64,000 nt of DNA from BS750m-G69 sp964441235 (GCA_964441235.1 CAYTUQ010000005.1:62001-126000); one strand, 5' to 3'. Counted from the first letter of the stretch, positions 9,374 to 18,851 are shown. The notes: generated by a model from the letters alone, not told the origin. Made by a program: numbers and translations.

Positions 9374-9410
9374 AACAAGCCTTTCTAACTTGCAGTCAGG
9401 CAGGGATTAA
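9374..9410. repeat. GCAGG-type repeat element, copy 1
   Basis: AACAAGCCT followed, after a variable part, by GTCAGGCAGGGATTAA. The same two halves occur inverted at 13699-13730, and related CCTGCC/GGCAGG palindromes occur at 20922 and 54895. It sits in the 208-bp spacer upstream of the MttB-like gene. Confidence 0.55.
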
Positions 9411-9437
9411 TGATTTTAGAACTTAGAAATTGAAAAA

Positions 9438-10937
9438 ATGAATAAGTATAATCTATTCCAAGGGAATCGACCGATATTTGACACTTTACGCCCAAAACTA
9501 AGAATGCTAAATCCAAAGCAGGTTTCAAATGTAGTAGACGAGGCAATTTCTATTCTTGATGAAGTAGGTATAACCGTAGAAAACAGCGAAGCTCTTGAAT
9601 TATTACATGGAGCAGGCACTAAGATTGATAAACAAAAAGTGTTTATACCTCCTGATATTGTTGAAAAAGCGCTTAAATCAGCACCACCGCAGATTATTAT
9701 GTATGATAGATTTGAAAAAAATATCGCTGACCTCTCTGGAGATAATGTTCACTTCGACCCCGGTTCAGCTGCCTTATTGTTTCTTGACTACAAAAAAAAC
9801 AAAATCAGAAATGCTGTTTCTACCGACTGCTATAAATTCTCCAGACTCACAGATAAAATGGATAACATAGCTCTCCAAAGCACGGGTGCTATACCCTCAG
9901 ATGTCCCTGAAGAAGTTGCTGACAGTTACAGATTATATGTAGCACTTCAGGAATGTTCAAAACCCATTGTTACAGGGACATTTGATATAGCCTCTTTCGA
10001 TGTTATGAAAAATATGCTAACTATTATTCGAGACAATGAAAAAAATCTATGTGCAAAGCCGCTGGCAATTTTCGACTGCTGCCCTTCACCGCCTTTGAAA
10101 TGGAGTAATTTAACCTGCCAGAATCTCATCGACGCCGCAAGAGCAGGAATCCCGGCGGAACTTGTTTCAATGCCCTTAACAGGGGCAACATCTCCTGTAA
10201 CGCTACTTGGAGCAGTTGTACAGCATTGTGCTGAGAGCCTGTCCGGTATTGTAATTCACCAATTGGCAAATCCCGGATCTCCAATTATTTACGGCGGTTC
10301 ACCTGCAATGTTTGATATGCGTGTTGGGACCACTCCGATGGGAGCAATTGAAACTCTGATGATAGATTCCGCTTATGCTCAAGTCGGAAAGTATCTTGGA
10401 TTACCAACACATGCCTATATGGGACTCAGCGATTCAAAATGTGTTGATATGCAGGCGGGGCTGGAGTCCGGAATGGGTATTATAATGGCTGCACTTGCAG
10501 GAGTCAATATGGTCTCAGGTGCAGGAATGATGGATTTTGAAAATTGTCAAAGTCTTGAGAAACTCGTAATTGATAATGAAATTTGCGGCATGGCTCTGAG
10601 GCTCATTAAAGGCATAGCTCAAAGAGATGAAATAATTGCCAAAGATATTATAAAAGAGGTCATCTCAAGTGGAAAATTTATAAGTCATCCACACACTCTC
10701 AAGTGGTTTAAAAAGGAAGCATATTATCCTGGAAAAGTAATTGATAGAACAACCGATGAGCAGTTTTATATCAATGGGGGAAAATGTGCATTTGAAAAAG
10801 CACACGAACAGGTTGAAAAAATCCTTTCAGCTCATAAACCGGAGCCTCTTGAAATGGGAAAATTGAACGCACTGAAATACATTATGAGCCGCAGATTTGC
10901 TCAGTTCGGAAGTAAACTGCCTGAGATAGATGATTAA
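9438..10937 (+). CDS. MttB superfamily (trimethylamine methyltransferase-like) corrinoid methyltransferase
   Basis: A 499-residue cytoplasmic protein of the MttB/COG5598 superfamily, which moves a methyl group from quaternary or tertiary amines to a corrinoid protein. The length matches full-size members, and conserved Gly-rich segments such as the GAVVQHCAESLSG and GAIETLMIDSAYAQVG stretches are present. There is no in-frame amber codon, so it is a non-pyrrolysine member, like glycine-betaine-type enzymes, and the substrate cannot be assumed to be trimethylamine. No corrinoid protein, reactivase or second methyltransferase is encoded beside it. The 3' flank holds a dead S9 peptidase tail. 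Confidence 0.88.
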   Translation: MNKYNLFQGNRPIFDTLRPKLRMLNPKQVSNVVDEAISILDEVGITVENSEALELLHGAGTKIDKQKVFIPPDIVEKALKSAPPQIIMYDRFEKNIADLSGDNVHFDPGSAALLFLDYKKNKIRNAVSTDCYKFSRLTDKMDNIALQSTGAIPSDVPEEVADSYRLYVALQECSKPIVTGTFDIASFDVMKNMLTIIRDNEKNLCAKPLAIFDCCPSPPLKWSNLTCQNLIDAARAGIPAELVSMPLTGATSPVTLLGAVVQHCAESLSGIVIHQLANPGSPIIYGGSPAMFDMRVGTTPMGAIETLMIDSAYAQVGKYLGLPTHAYMGLSDSKCVDMQAGLESGMGIIMAALAGVNMVSGAGMMDFENCQSLEKLVIDNEICGMALRLIKGIAQRDEIIAKDIIKEVISSGKFISHPHTLKWFKKEAYYPGKVIDRTTDEQFYINGGKCAFEKAHEQVEKILSAHKPEPLEMGKLNALKYIMSRRFAQFGSKLPEIDD

Positions 10938-10957
10938 GAACATCCGTAGCGCATTGA

Positions 10958-11125
10958 GTTCCAGCAAGCGAAGCGGAACAGATTCTAAAAGCTATACGTG
11001 ATAATGGAACGGAAGCCTGGTACCTTCTTGCTAAGGATGAAGGACACGGATTCAGAAAGAAATCAAATAGGGATTTTTATTACTATTCGGTTATTCTGTT
11101 TTTAGAGAAATATTTACTAAAGTAA
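10958..11125 (+). pseudogene. Remnant of an S9 (prolyl oligopeptidase-type) peptidase C-terminus
   Basis: A 55-codon open stretch reads VPASEAEQILKAIRDNG, then AKDEGHGFRKKSNRDF and a C-terminal LFLEKYLLK before TAA. This is the characteristic end of S9 peptidases, including the catalytic His in DEGHGF. The alpha/beta-hydrolase domain with its Ser and Asp is absent: the upstream bases belong to the MttB-like gene and a short junction. It is therefore a gene fragment left by deletion or recombination. Confidence 0.85.
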
Positions 11126-11457
11126 TTAGTTTAGAACTCAGTAAAATCACTTGTTTATGAAAATTGAATCGCAAAAAAAAGTGACGAAAATTGATTTAAG
11201 TAAAAGGATTAACGATTTTAGAATAATGAAGTATAGAAACAGCCAAAAAGAACAACCAATGATAGCCGGGTGATCAATTCCATCATTCATAAATCAGCAT
11301 TTAACTTCTTCCGCAGGAATGCCTTTGGCAAAAAATCAAAAATCTTTAATCCTTGTTCGATATTCAAAAGTGGTTATTTAATTTGTCCCAACGGGATCAC
11401 TACGGGACGATTGAAAGTTGCAAAATTAGCATTTTTAGTGAGTTCAGTACTTTAATG
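11126..11457. repeat. Spacer with palindromic repeat elements
   Basis: Two elements are visible: CCGCAGGAATGCCTTTGGCA at 11311-11330 and GTCCCAACGGGATCACTACGGGAC at 11385-11408, the latter followed by a GATTGAAAGTTGCA tail. The CTACGGGAC plus GATTGAA(A/G)GTTGCA word recurs at about 20959-20980. No gene is apparent in the remainder. Confidence 0.6.
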
Positions 11458-11874
11458 CTAATCTCCCACAACCTGAACAAAAACCTCCCGATTACGTGGT
11501 CGGTTATCATGGTCAATTATAACGATTTGCTGCCAGGTGCCAATTATTAATCGCCCCTTAGAAAATGGCAAAGTAATACCCGGTCCCATCAAACTGGCTC
11601 TGAGGTGAGAAAAACCGTTATCATCTCCCCATGTTTGGGCATGCCTCGTTCTCATCGTCTTTGAAGCAAATTTCTCTAACAGGTCTTTCATATCCTCAAC
11701 CAACGCTGGCTCATGCTCAATAGTCGTAACACTGGCAGTGGAACCAATCGCCGACGCTGACACAATTCCGTTCTCTATTTTAGACAGGGATAAAATGCTT
11801 TGAACCAATCCCGTAATATTCAGTATATCAGAAAAACCATTTGTCTTCAATGTTATCTTTTCACCAAATACCAT
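11458..11874 (-). CDS. YjbQ/UPF0047 family protein (secondary thiamine-phosphate synthase family)
   Basis: A 138-residue single-domain protein with the family signature near its C-terminus (GTWQQIVIIDHDNRPRNREV) and a central TIEHEPALVEDMKDLL helix with RHAQTWGDDNGFSHLRAS, which carries the conserved His residues. Length is normal. Members rescue thiamine phosphate synthase mutants weakly, but their true role is unsettled. It is transcribed leftwards, about 70 bp after the membrane protein gene starting at 12673. Confidence 0.92.
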   Translation of the reverse strand: MVFGEKITLKTNGFSDILNITGLVQSILSLSKIENGIVSASAIGSTASVTTIEHEPALVEDMKDLLEKFASKTMRTRHAQTWGDDNGFSHLRASLMGPGITLPFSKGRLIIGTWQQIVIIDHDNRPRNREVFVQVVGD

Positions 11875-11944
11875 TTCATCTCCTTCTATTTACATAGTTG
11901 TAATTTACGAAAAATTTGTCATAGACATCTCTTCGAGGATACTG

Positions 11945-12673
11945 TTAGGCAGGAGATAACCTGTTCTGTTGGTCTTTGGATGTTTCAGGTTGTTGAGTTG
12001 GAGCGAATGGCTGGTATAGTAAACGATACAATCCAAGAAAAAAGATTTCAAGTACCAGAATGTACCAGGGCCATTCAGGCAGCCATTCAACCGGGCTGAA
12101 ATCAACTACAGGTATCTCTAGCAAGAATAAGTAATTGCCTTTCGTAATCAAGTTAATAGGAATAAGAAAAACTGCGTAAATGTTCAAAGCCACAAATGCG
12201 TGGAGAACACTTCCTCTTGCAGGCTTTTTTCTCTGAACTAATAGAAGATATAACATTATGAATACAAGAAGACTATGAGGCAAGAACATTGAAAAATATC
12301 GAGCAGAAGGAAAATCCAGTTTTAAATCAGGGATAATAACACCCAAAGTTGAGCCGGACATTATCCAATAGTACAAAACATTGAACAGTTTTTTGTTTGG
12401 TTTGATGAGATATATAATCATTAAAATCTGGCTGATACCACACAGATGAAATGGCAGGTCATTTGTTAAAGAAAAATTGTTTTGGAGCATAAAAATTGCT
12501 CTCCACATTGTAGCCTGAGTTAGAATAAGTACTGCCAGTAAGGGATTTAACCGCTTCTTGAGCTTTTCAGGATCAACGGTTTGGAGTTTTGCAAGAATAA
12601 AAACCATCAATGCCGTTATAATAGAAAGGGCAATAAAATGAGAGAAACCAAATAATGTAAATACTCTTTTCAT
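11945..12673 (-). CDS. YwaF/TIGR02206-type integral membrane protein
   Basis: A 242-residue inner-membrane protein with about seven hydrophobic helices and the LPFHLCGISQILMIIYLI segment typical of the YwaF family. Function is unknown in the family. The C-terminal tail is hydrophilic (QQPETSKDQQNR). ATG 12673 opens a leftward pair with yjbQ; the facing gene at 12901 is divergent, so the 227-bp spacer likely carries both promoters. Confidence 0.82.
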   Translation of the reverse strand: MKRVFTLFGFSHFIALSIITALMVFILAKLQTVDPEKLKKRLNPLLAVLILTQATMWRAIFMLQNNFSLTNDLPFHLCGISQILMIIYLIKPNKKLFNVLYYWIMSGSTLGVIIPDLKLDFPSARYFSMFLPHSLLVFIMLYLLLVQRKKPARGSVLHAFVALNIYAVFLIPINLITKGNYLFLLEIPVVDFSPVEWLPEWPWYILVLEIFFLGLYRLLYQPFAPTQQPETSKDQQNRLSPA

Positions 12674-12900
12674 CCTTTAATAATTTAAAATTATATTGTG
12701 ATAGAACAAGTAATCCTTTTCTATCTTTTTTATAATTAAAAGGGAGGTAAGCATCCCTAAAATCTAATTCACATGAAGAAGAAAGGGATTATTTTTAAAG
12801 ACATTTAGATTGTGAATTTTAAATCATTTGACATTCAATAAGAAACAATGTAAAATTCCAGCTGATTGATTTTCAAAATGAAATAATTAGATAGAAAAAT

Positions 12901-13557
12901 TTGAGCGACGAACCTCCTCTCCAAAGAAACAAGTCTTATTACAGAACCTGGCAAGATATAGAAAGCGTTCGTAAATACTCTAATACAAGATACCGTGGCT
13001 TAGACCAGCGCTTCGTATCCTGGCGTGAAAAGAAAATTGTCAACAAAATGCTGAACAAAATTAAATCGCCCGGAAGTATGTTACTGGACATCCCTACCGG
13101 CTACGGGCGTTTTACCCATCTTTTCTTAGAATATGATTTTAATATTACAAATGCAGACTTAAATCTTTTTGCACTTCTTTACCAAAGAGAACGGCATTTA
13201 GGAACTGCAAATTCCGTAGTTGCAAACGTGCTTGACATTCCATTCAAAAACAATCAATTTGATGTGGTTTTCAATTTCCGGCTTCTCCAGCATTTTAAAA
13301 CGAGTAAAGAAAGATGCACATTTCTAAAAGAATTGCACCTCACCACAAAAAAATGGGCTATCGTTTCCGTCTATATTAAATCCAGTTTGCATAGATTCAT
13401 ACAGAAGATATCTTCCCGTAAGAGAAAAATGACGATGATAGATTTAGATGTTTGGTGCGAAGAGGTGACAAGTGAAGGATTCAAAATTGTAGAATCCCTT
13501 CGAGTTATACCGTTTTTTCATGCGCAAATGATTTTTTTGCTTGAGAAAATCAATTAA
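12901..13557 (+). CDS. Class I SAM-dependent methyltransferase, TTG start
   Basis: A 218-residue Rossmann-fold methyltransferase. Motif I reads LLDIPTGYGRF near residue 63, with an acidic end to strand 2 in NADLN and a post-motif NQFDVVFNFRLLQHF. The frame is closed by TAG six bases upstream, so TTG 12901 is the only sensible start; no clear ribosome site is seen. The substrate is unknown. It stands alone between a divergent membrane protein and a palindrome-rich spacer. Confidence 0.75.
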   Translation: MSDEPPLQRNKSYYRTWQDIESVRKYSNTRYRGLDQRFVSWREKKIVNKMLNKIKSPGSMLLDIPTGYGRFTHLFLEYDFNITNADLNLFALLYQRERHLGTANSVVANVLDIPFKNNQFDVVFNFRLLQHFKTSKERCTFLKELHLTTKKWAIVSVYIKSSLHRFIQKISSRKRKMTMIDLDVWCEEVTSEGFKIVESLRVIPFFHAQMIFLLEKIN

Positions 13558-13570
13558 GAGAAATAAAATC

Positions 13571-13730
13571 TTTGCCGAGGGCATGCCCCTGGCAAAATCA
13601 AAAAATAAACCCCGTTAAATAAAATCAAAGATTTTAATTTTGATTTACGAATGTAAAAACAAAATTATTTAACGGGGTAAATCTAAAATTGCTATTCCTT
13701 AATCCCTGCCTGACGTAAGGCAGGCTTGTT
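13571..13730. repeat. Three stacked inverted repeats after the methyltransferase gene
   Basis: A palindromic element with TTTGCC and GGCAAA arms around GGGCATGCCC spans 13571-13597. A perfect 13-bp inverted repeat, CCCCGTTAAATAA at 13610-13622 and its complement at 13665-13677, follows with a 42-bp AT-rich loop. A GCAGG-type element spans 13699-13730, inverted relative to the copy at 9374. The first two may terminate the converging transcripts of the methyltransferase and plsC. Confidence 0.65.
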
Positions 13731-13819
13731 CTGAGATCAAAAAAAGTAGATGACTATCAAAACGTTATATTGTTTTATATAAAGCAAATACTTTCAGGCT
13801 TACCTACATCTATATTCTT

Positions 13820-14536
13820 TTACTTCTCCTGAGGTTTGTATTTTAATTCCTCAATAGTATCCTTCACCCAATCACGAAGATCTTCAACCGAAAGACTTTT
13901 AAAATCCTTATAAATAAATGGCTTCCCGAAGTTTAACATCACATTTGCAGAGCGAACCCTCCAATCTCCCCTGGTTTTTGCATAATATAATCCATTTATC
14001 GCAATAGGGAGAATATCAGCTTTTGCATTTTTTGCAAGATAAAAAGCTCCCTTCTTAAATTCTCGCATATCACCGGTGATAGTTCTCATACCCTCAGGAA
14101 AAATTATTATTGAAGACCCATTTTTCAAAACCTCCTCTGCTTTTTTAAGACTTTTAACAGCTTTCAGATGATTCTCCCTGTCAATCGGTATATTTCCCCA
14201 TTTCTTAATCAGCGTGCTCCAAACAGGCCATGAGAAGTGTTCCTGTAACTCTATAGCAACAAAGTAAAGAGGAATATTTCCAAGAAAAAGAAATGCATCT
14301 AAAAGGCTCTCATGATTGCAAATAATTATATAGGTGCGTTTGTGATCGAAGAGATCAAGTCCTGTAATTTTTATATTTACACCAACACTTTTTAATAACG
14401 CCCTACATAAAGGTCTTGCCAATACAATAATCTGTTGCGGCTTGAAAAAAAATAAACCGATAAAACCAAGAGCGGCGATAAGGCAGAAATAGAAAAATCC
14501 AATTGCCCAGCGGAAAAGATAAACTGCTGTTTTCAT
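13820..14536 (-). CDS. plsC: 1-acyl-sn-glycerol-3-phosphate acyltransferase
   Basis: Makes phosphatidic acid from lysophosphatidic acid at the inner membrane. The 238-residue protein has an N-terminal membrane helix, the catalytic H-x4-D box as NHESLLDAF near residue 74 and the acceptor-binding FPEGMRT near residue 148. Length and motif spacing are normal for PlsC. It is a single leftward gene with a divergent neighbour (trkH). Confidence 0.92.
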   Translation of the reverse strand: MKTAVYLFRWAIGFFYFCLIAALGFIGLFFFKPQQIIVLARPLCRALLKSVGVNIKITGLDLFDHKRTYIIICNHESLLDAFLFLGNIPLYFVAIELQEHFSWPVWSTLIKKWGNIPIDRENHLKAVKSLKKAEEVLKNGSSIIIFPEGMRTITGDMREFKKGAFYLAKNAKADILPIAINGLYYAKTRGDWRVRSANVMLNFGKPFIYKDFKSLSVEDLRDWVKDTIEELKYKPQEK

Positions 14537-14881
14537 TTTTTAGACCTTAACGAGACATCAATCTTTTATTTCTCCATTAAAAATCTAACTCAAATATATA
14601 GATATAAGCACATATAATAAATTGTTTTCTTAACCCCGAACGATTAAATAAAAAACTCAATTTTAAAATTCAGTCTTTCCAGGTTCCATCAGGAGCTCAC
14701 TCCTAACTCAACTTCAAAGGAGTAATTCTTCTTTGCAGAAATCAGGTAATAAATAAACAATACATCTTTCACACTTACTTATATTTGCATAGAAATAATA
14801 AAAAGATTAAAATACAGGTAGTGTTAAGAGATAGCATGAATTTTAGAGATAATAAATTTTTATGAAGAAATCAGGTATTGT
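14537..14881. other. Divergent plsC-trkH spacer, no gene seen
   Basis: This 345-bp AT-rich spacer separates divergent genes and should hold both promoters. A small CAGGAG/CTCCT inverted repeat with further AGGAG near 14690-14735 is the only structure noted. I find no riboswitch signature, RNA gene or coding remnant. Confidence 0.5.
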
Positions 14882-16327
14882 ATGAGAATACGTAATGTTC
14901 TTTCTATTTTAGGTTCTCTATACATTAGTCTGGGTGCTATGCTTATTGTACCTTTTATCATAAGTATAATTAATACAGATCAGACTTCAACATCTTTTTT
15001 AATAACTATTTTAATTTCTGTAGTTACAGGCATTTTACTTCAGATCAGGAAACCTGAAAAACTCATCATTGAGAAACGTGAATCTGTAGGAATAATTGTT
15101 TTCGGTTGGATTACCGTTTCACTTATTGGAGCTTTGCCTTTTTATTTATCAGGATATTTCAACAGCTTTCTTGATGCCTTCTTTGAATCAGTTTCCGGAT
15201 TTACGACAACTGGAGCATCAATCCTCGAGGACATTGAAGCACTTCCTGTAAGTATTTTAGTGTGGCGTAGCCTGACGCACTGGATAGGTGGAATGGGAAT
15301 CATAATTCTGGCACTTGTAGTTTTACCCGTAATAAATGTCGGCAGTAGAAATCTTTACAATTTTGAATCCTCATCAATAGCCCAGGAACAAATTACTCCG
15401 AAAATTAAGGATACAGCCCGATTATTATGGACAGTCTATTTACTTTTAACTGTCTCCCTGACTGTTCTTTTACTTTTGGGGGGCTTATCGTTCTTCGATG
15501 CTTCACTTACCGCTATGGGTACAATTCCCACCGGTGGATTTTCCCCAAGAAATGCCAGTATAGCAGCTTATAATAGCCTATATGTTGAGATAATTGTTGC
15601 TATATTTATGATATTATCCGGGATAAATTTCTCTTTATATTTCATGCTATTTAGAAAGAAAAAAAATGTTGCCAAATTTTTTGAAGTGGTAAAATTTTAT
15701 CTGATACTAATGGGTTGTGCAATCTTGATTGTTGTAATAAACCTGAGGTTATATACTTATAAGAGTTGGGGTGAAGCATTCAGATATGGAATTTTTCAGG
15801 TAGTATCAATTAATACCACATCGGGATTTGTTACCGCCGATTATGAAAAGTGGCGACCATTCACTCAAATTGTGTTACTTATTCTTATGTTTATAGGAGC
15901 TTGTCCAGGCTCGACAACTGGTGCCATAAAAAATTCCCGAATCGTACTTCTTGCAAAAAGTATTTATAGAGAGCTTATCCAGCTTATTCATCCAAGGGTT
16001 GTAACAACACTTCAATTAAATTCCAAAACCATTGATGAAAAAACTGTACGAAATGTTCTTGTGTTTATCAGCATGTATCTTTCTTTCTTCTTTATTGCGA
16101 TACTATTAATGCTTTTTACAAACATTGATATTGAGACCTCAATATTTTCAGTTGCTACAACTCTCGGAGGAGTCGGACCTGGATTGGGTATAACTGGTCC
16201 CATGGAAAGCTATGCATTACTACCAGCTTTTAATAAATCTATTCTAATTGCCTGCATGCTTTTTGGGAGACTGGAATTCTATTCCATATTCCTTATATTT
16301 GTCCCAAACTTCTGGCGTAAAGTATAA
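14882..16327 (+). CDS. trkH: TrkH/KtrB-type potassium uptake channel subunit
   Basis: A 481-residue membrane protein with the four pseudo-repeated M-P-M units of the Trk/Ktr family. The four selectivity-filter loops are recognisable: SGFTTTGAS, MGTIPTGGFS, NTTSGFVT and TLGGVGPGLG, each centred on the conserved Gly. It mediates potassium entry and normally works with a cytoplasmic TrkA/KtrA gating ring, which is not encoded nearby. ATG 14882 has CAGGT seven bases upstream. A rho-independent terminator follows at 16484. Confidence 0.95.
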   Translation: MRIRNVLSILGSLYISLGAMLIVPFIISIINTDQTSTSFLITILISVVTGILLQIRKPEKLIIEKRESVGIIVFGWITVSLIGALPFYLSGYFNSFLDAFFESVSGFTTTGASILEDIEALPVSILVWRSLTHWIGGMGIIILALVVLPVINVGSRNLYNFESSSIAQEQITPKIKDTARLLWTVYLLLTVSLTVLLLLGGLSFFDASLTAMGTIPTGGFSPRNASIAAYNSLYVEIIVAIFMILSGINFSLYFMLFRKKKNVAKFFEVVKFYLILMGCAILIVVINLRLYTYKSWGEAFRYGIFQVVSINTTSGFVTADYEKWRPFTQIVLLILMFIGACPGSTTGAIKNSRIVLLAKSIYRELIQLIHPRVVTTLQLNSKTIDEKTVRNVLVFISMYLSFFFIAILLMLFTNIDIETSIFSVATTLGGVGPGLGITGPMESYALLPAFNKSILIACMLFGRLEFYSIFLIFVPNFWRKV

Positions 16328-16483
16328 ATTACAAATAAGCACAAATTTATAATTAAAGTAAAATTTCAATATAACACAACACTATGTGCGTTTTCGCCTA
16401 TTTAGTCCCTATAAACTGGATAATATATTTTATAAATTAAATGTAGTGATTCCACTGTAAAAATGAGGAAAAATAGTTGTGAG

Positions 16484-16517
16484 AACCGTTTACCCTGTTG
16501 AGAAAAACGGGTTTTTT
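16484..16517 (+). terminator. Rho-independent terminator after trkH
   Basis: AACCGTTT pairs with AAACGGGTT (one bulge), and the right arm runs straight into a T6 tract at 16512-16517. It lies about 157 bp after the trkH stop and abuts the end of the convergent adenine deaminase gene. Confidence 0.7.
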
Positions 16518-18219
16518 ATGCAAAAAGAGGAACAAAGTCGAATTTACCAACATCCACAAGACCTTTATCTGTTATCTTAAGTTCAGGAATAACCGGTAAA
16601 GCTAAAAATGATAACGTCATGAAAGGATTCTCTAAGATACACCCTATTTTATGTGCTTCCAACTTTAACTCGTCGCAAATATCCCTTACCTCTTTTAAAG
16701 GTTTGTCACTCAATAGACCGGCAATTGGAAGGGGTAGAGAAGCAGTAACTTTCCCGTTTTTAACCACAACCTCTCCACCATCCATTTTTTTAATAGCATT
16801 TACCGCTTTAAGAATATCCGTATCATTCACTCCAACAATGATTATGTTATGAGAATCATGCGCAACAGTCGAAGCAATTGCACCCTCTTTTAGTCCTACT
16901 CCTTTAACAAACCCGATTCCAATGTTTCCTGTTGCTTTATGGCGTTCAATGACAACAATCTTTAATATATCCTCGTCTGGATTACTTACCAATTCGCCGT
17001 TTTCAATAGTCGCTTTATATACTTTCTTTTTTGTTATTATCTGATCGGACACTATCTCTATAACGTTTATCCTGTTTCCTTTTACATCAACCTTCAAATC
17101 TCTTCCATTCACCGGTTTAATATTAACAGACTCAGGCAGTGATACCGTCTCATATTTTAGTTCTTTTATTAATTTACCATTCTCTGCAACTAATTTGCCT
17201 GATTTATATACCTTCTTAATATCAAAATTATCAAAATCATCAAATACTATCATATCTGCAGAATATCCAGGAGCTATTGCACCAATATTTTTTATTCTAA
17301 AATGCAAAGCAGTATTTAATGAAGCCATTTGAATTGCAGTAATCGGATCCAATCCCAACTTTATTGCCTTTTTAACCATTGAGTTAATGTGCCCGTAATC
17401 CATTAAAAAGTCCAGATGTCTGTCATCAGTTACAAATCCACAAAACCTCGAATTCTGCTTATTAACAAGAGGTAACAGAGACTCCATATTCCTCGCAGCT
17501 GAGCCTTCTCTAATCATAACAAACATACCTTTACGCAATTTTTCTATTGCTTCATCCAACTTAGTGCTCTCATGGTCGGATTTTATGCCAGCTGTTATGT
17601 AGGCGGAAAGGTCTTTTCCTCTGACAAGTGGAGCATGCCCGTCAACTTGCTTTTCACCGGCGACTGCGATCTTTTTTAATACTTGCGGGTCTTGATTAAT
17701 TACCCCGTGGAAATTCATCATCTCTCCAACTCCCAAAACTCGTGGGTGGTTTATCCATTTCTTCATATTTTCTGCTGTTATAGTAGCACCCGATGTTTCA
17801 AGATGCGTTGCGGGGACACAGGAAGGTATCATAAAAAAAACATCAAGGGGAAGATCCTCAGTACTATCTATCATGAATTGGAGACCTTCAAGTCCCATGA
17901 TATTGACAATTTCGTGCGGATCGGCAACTACTGCTGTGGTGCCCATTGGCAAAACAGCGTGCATGAATTCAGCAGGAGAGAGCATTGAACTTTCCATATG
18001 CACATGTCCATCAATAAGTCCAGGTGCCAGATAACTTCCGTGCAGGTCTTCAGTTTTTAAAGCATCATACTCTCCAAAACCGACAACTTTACTTCCATGA
18101 ATAGCAACACTTGTATCAACAACTTCACAGGAAAAAAGATTAACCAATTTTGCATTTTGTAGAAGAAGATCAATGGGAACCTCACCGTGTGACGCTTTTA
18201 TAAAATCCTCTACAGACAT
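16516..18219 (-). CDS. ade: Adenine deaminase
   Basis: Converts adenine to hypoxanthine and ammonia in purine salvage. The 567-residue length and two-domain layout fit the Ade/AdeC family of the amidohydrolase superfamily. The metal site begins with GLIDGHVHMESSM near residue 70, then VADPHEIVN near residue 99; VDGHAPLVRGKDL gives a further His, and the conserved C-terminal domain contains the STVAHDSHNIIIVG segment. It is the first and only gene of its unit; upstream is a 230-bp AT-rich spacer. No purine riboswitch is visible there. Confidence 0.96.
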   Translation of the reverse strand: MSVEDFIKASHGEVPIDLLLQNAKLVNLFSCEVVDTSVAIHGSKVVGFGEYDALKTEDLHGSYLAPGLIDGHVHMESSMLSPAEFMHAVLPMGTTAVVADPHEIVNIMGLEGLQFMIDSTEDLPLDVFFMIPSCVPATHLETSGATITAENMKKWINHPRVLGVGEMMNFHGVINQDPQVLKKIAVAGEKQVDGHAPLVRGKDLSAYITAGIKSDHESTKLDEAIEKLRKGMFVMIREGSAARNMESLLPLVNKQNSRFCGFVTDDRHLDFLMDYGHINSMVKKAIKLGLDPITAIQMASLNTALHFRIKNIGAIAPGYSADMIVFDDFDNFDIKKVYKSGKLVAENGKLIKELKYETVSLPESVNIKPVNGRDLKVDVKGNRINVIEIVSDQIITKKKVYKATIENGELVSNPDEDILKIVVIERHKATGNIGIGFVKGVGLKEGAIASTVAHDSHNIIIVGVNDTDILKAVNAIKKMDGGEVVVKNGKVTASLPLPIAGLLSDKPLKEVRDICDELKLEAHKIGCILENPFMTLSFLALPVIPELKITDKGLVDVGKFDFVPLFA

Positions 18220-18325
18220 TTAAGAATCTCTTTCCTTAAAACATTCGAATAAAAAATTTTAAATCCTGACAGTAAAAAATAACATACAGGTAAAAAAATA
18301 TAACCTTTTATAATGGATATAAAAT

Positions 18326-18438
18326 AATTGACCCTACTGCGTCACTTAGAGGTTTTCTATATAACATATTATATGGTTTTATTAATTTCAATACAACATA
18401 TAGGGCTAAATTATGCATGTTATGTTGTAGGGTTAAAT
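18326..18438. repeat. Spacer with an imperfect inverted repeat
   Basis: AATTGACCCTAC at 18326-18337 is mirrored imperfectly by GTAGGGTTAAAT at 18427-18438, enclosing AT-rich sequence with further ACATAT-type symmetry. It sits just downstream of the AbrB/Doc-like cassette and upstream of ade. It may be a terminator-like structure or a cassette boundary. Confidence 0.3.
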
Positions 18439-18452
18439 AATTACTAACTGGA

Positions 18453-18851
18453 TTAACTGCAGTTGTTTGAAAGCAAGAGGGAAATATCTGAATTTCCCTG
18501 TTTTGTTGGATCTAAACTATTAATGAATTCAGCAAGAGTATCTACCTCGAACTCCAATTGATAGTATTTTAAACACCATACAAGCATTAAGAGCACCAGA
18601 GTTCTATTCTTACTATTGAAGGGTTCTCCATCAATAAGATAGTATACAAACCATCCTAATTGAGTATACAGGTCTTTTCTATTTGGCAACCTCTCCGCAA
18701 GAAAGCATGTCAATGAACCACCACCAGGAAGAGCTACTACTGTTTTTAAAGCGTCTAAGTTCCTAACCCCTGGATCACCACCAAGCTTCTGTGTGATTAA
18801 CCAATTAACATAACACAGGAGTTTTAGCTGTTTTTTCTGATCTTTAGTCAT
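18453..18851 (-). CDS. Doc/Fic-like protein with a degenerate active-site motif
   Basis: The start is set at ATG 18851, not the upstream ATG, because GGGAGG stands five bases before it and it overlaps the AbrB stop by eight bases. The 132-residue protein follows the Doc layout: GVRNLDALKT at residues 28-37 matches the usual G(I/L)RD-LLESA region, followed by a helical pair and EPFNSKNR at residues 76-83 where active Doc/Fic proteins have HPFxDGNKR. The catalytic His and the GN of the anion loop are not conserved. With two AbrB-domain genes just upstream it looks like a diverged toxin-antitoxin module. The family call is by eye and should be tested by profile search. Confidence 0.55.
   Translation of the reverse strand: MTKDQKKQLKLLCYVNWLITQKLGGDPGVRNLDALKTVVALPGGGSLTCFLAERLPNRKDLYTQLGWFVYYLIDGEPFNSKNRTLVLLMLVWCLKYYQLEFEVDTLAEFINSLDPTKQGNSDISLLLSNNCS

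Noticed and set aside
18220..18450. Purine riboswitch upstream of adenine deaminase
   Set aside because: None of the conserved junction sequences are visible on the minus strand leader.
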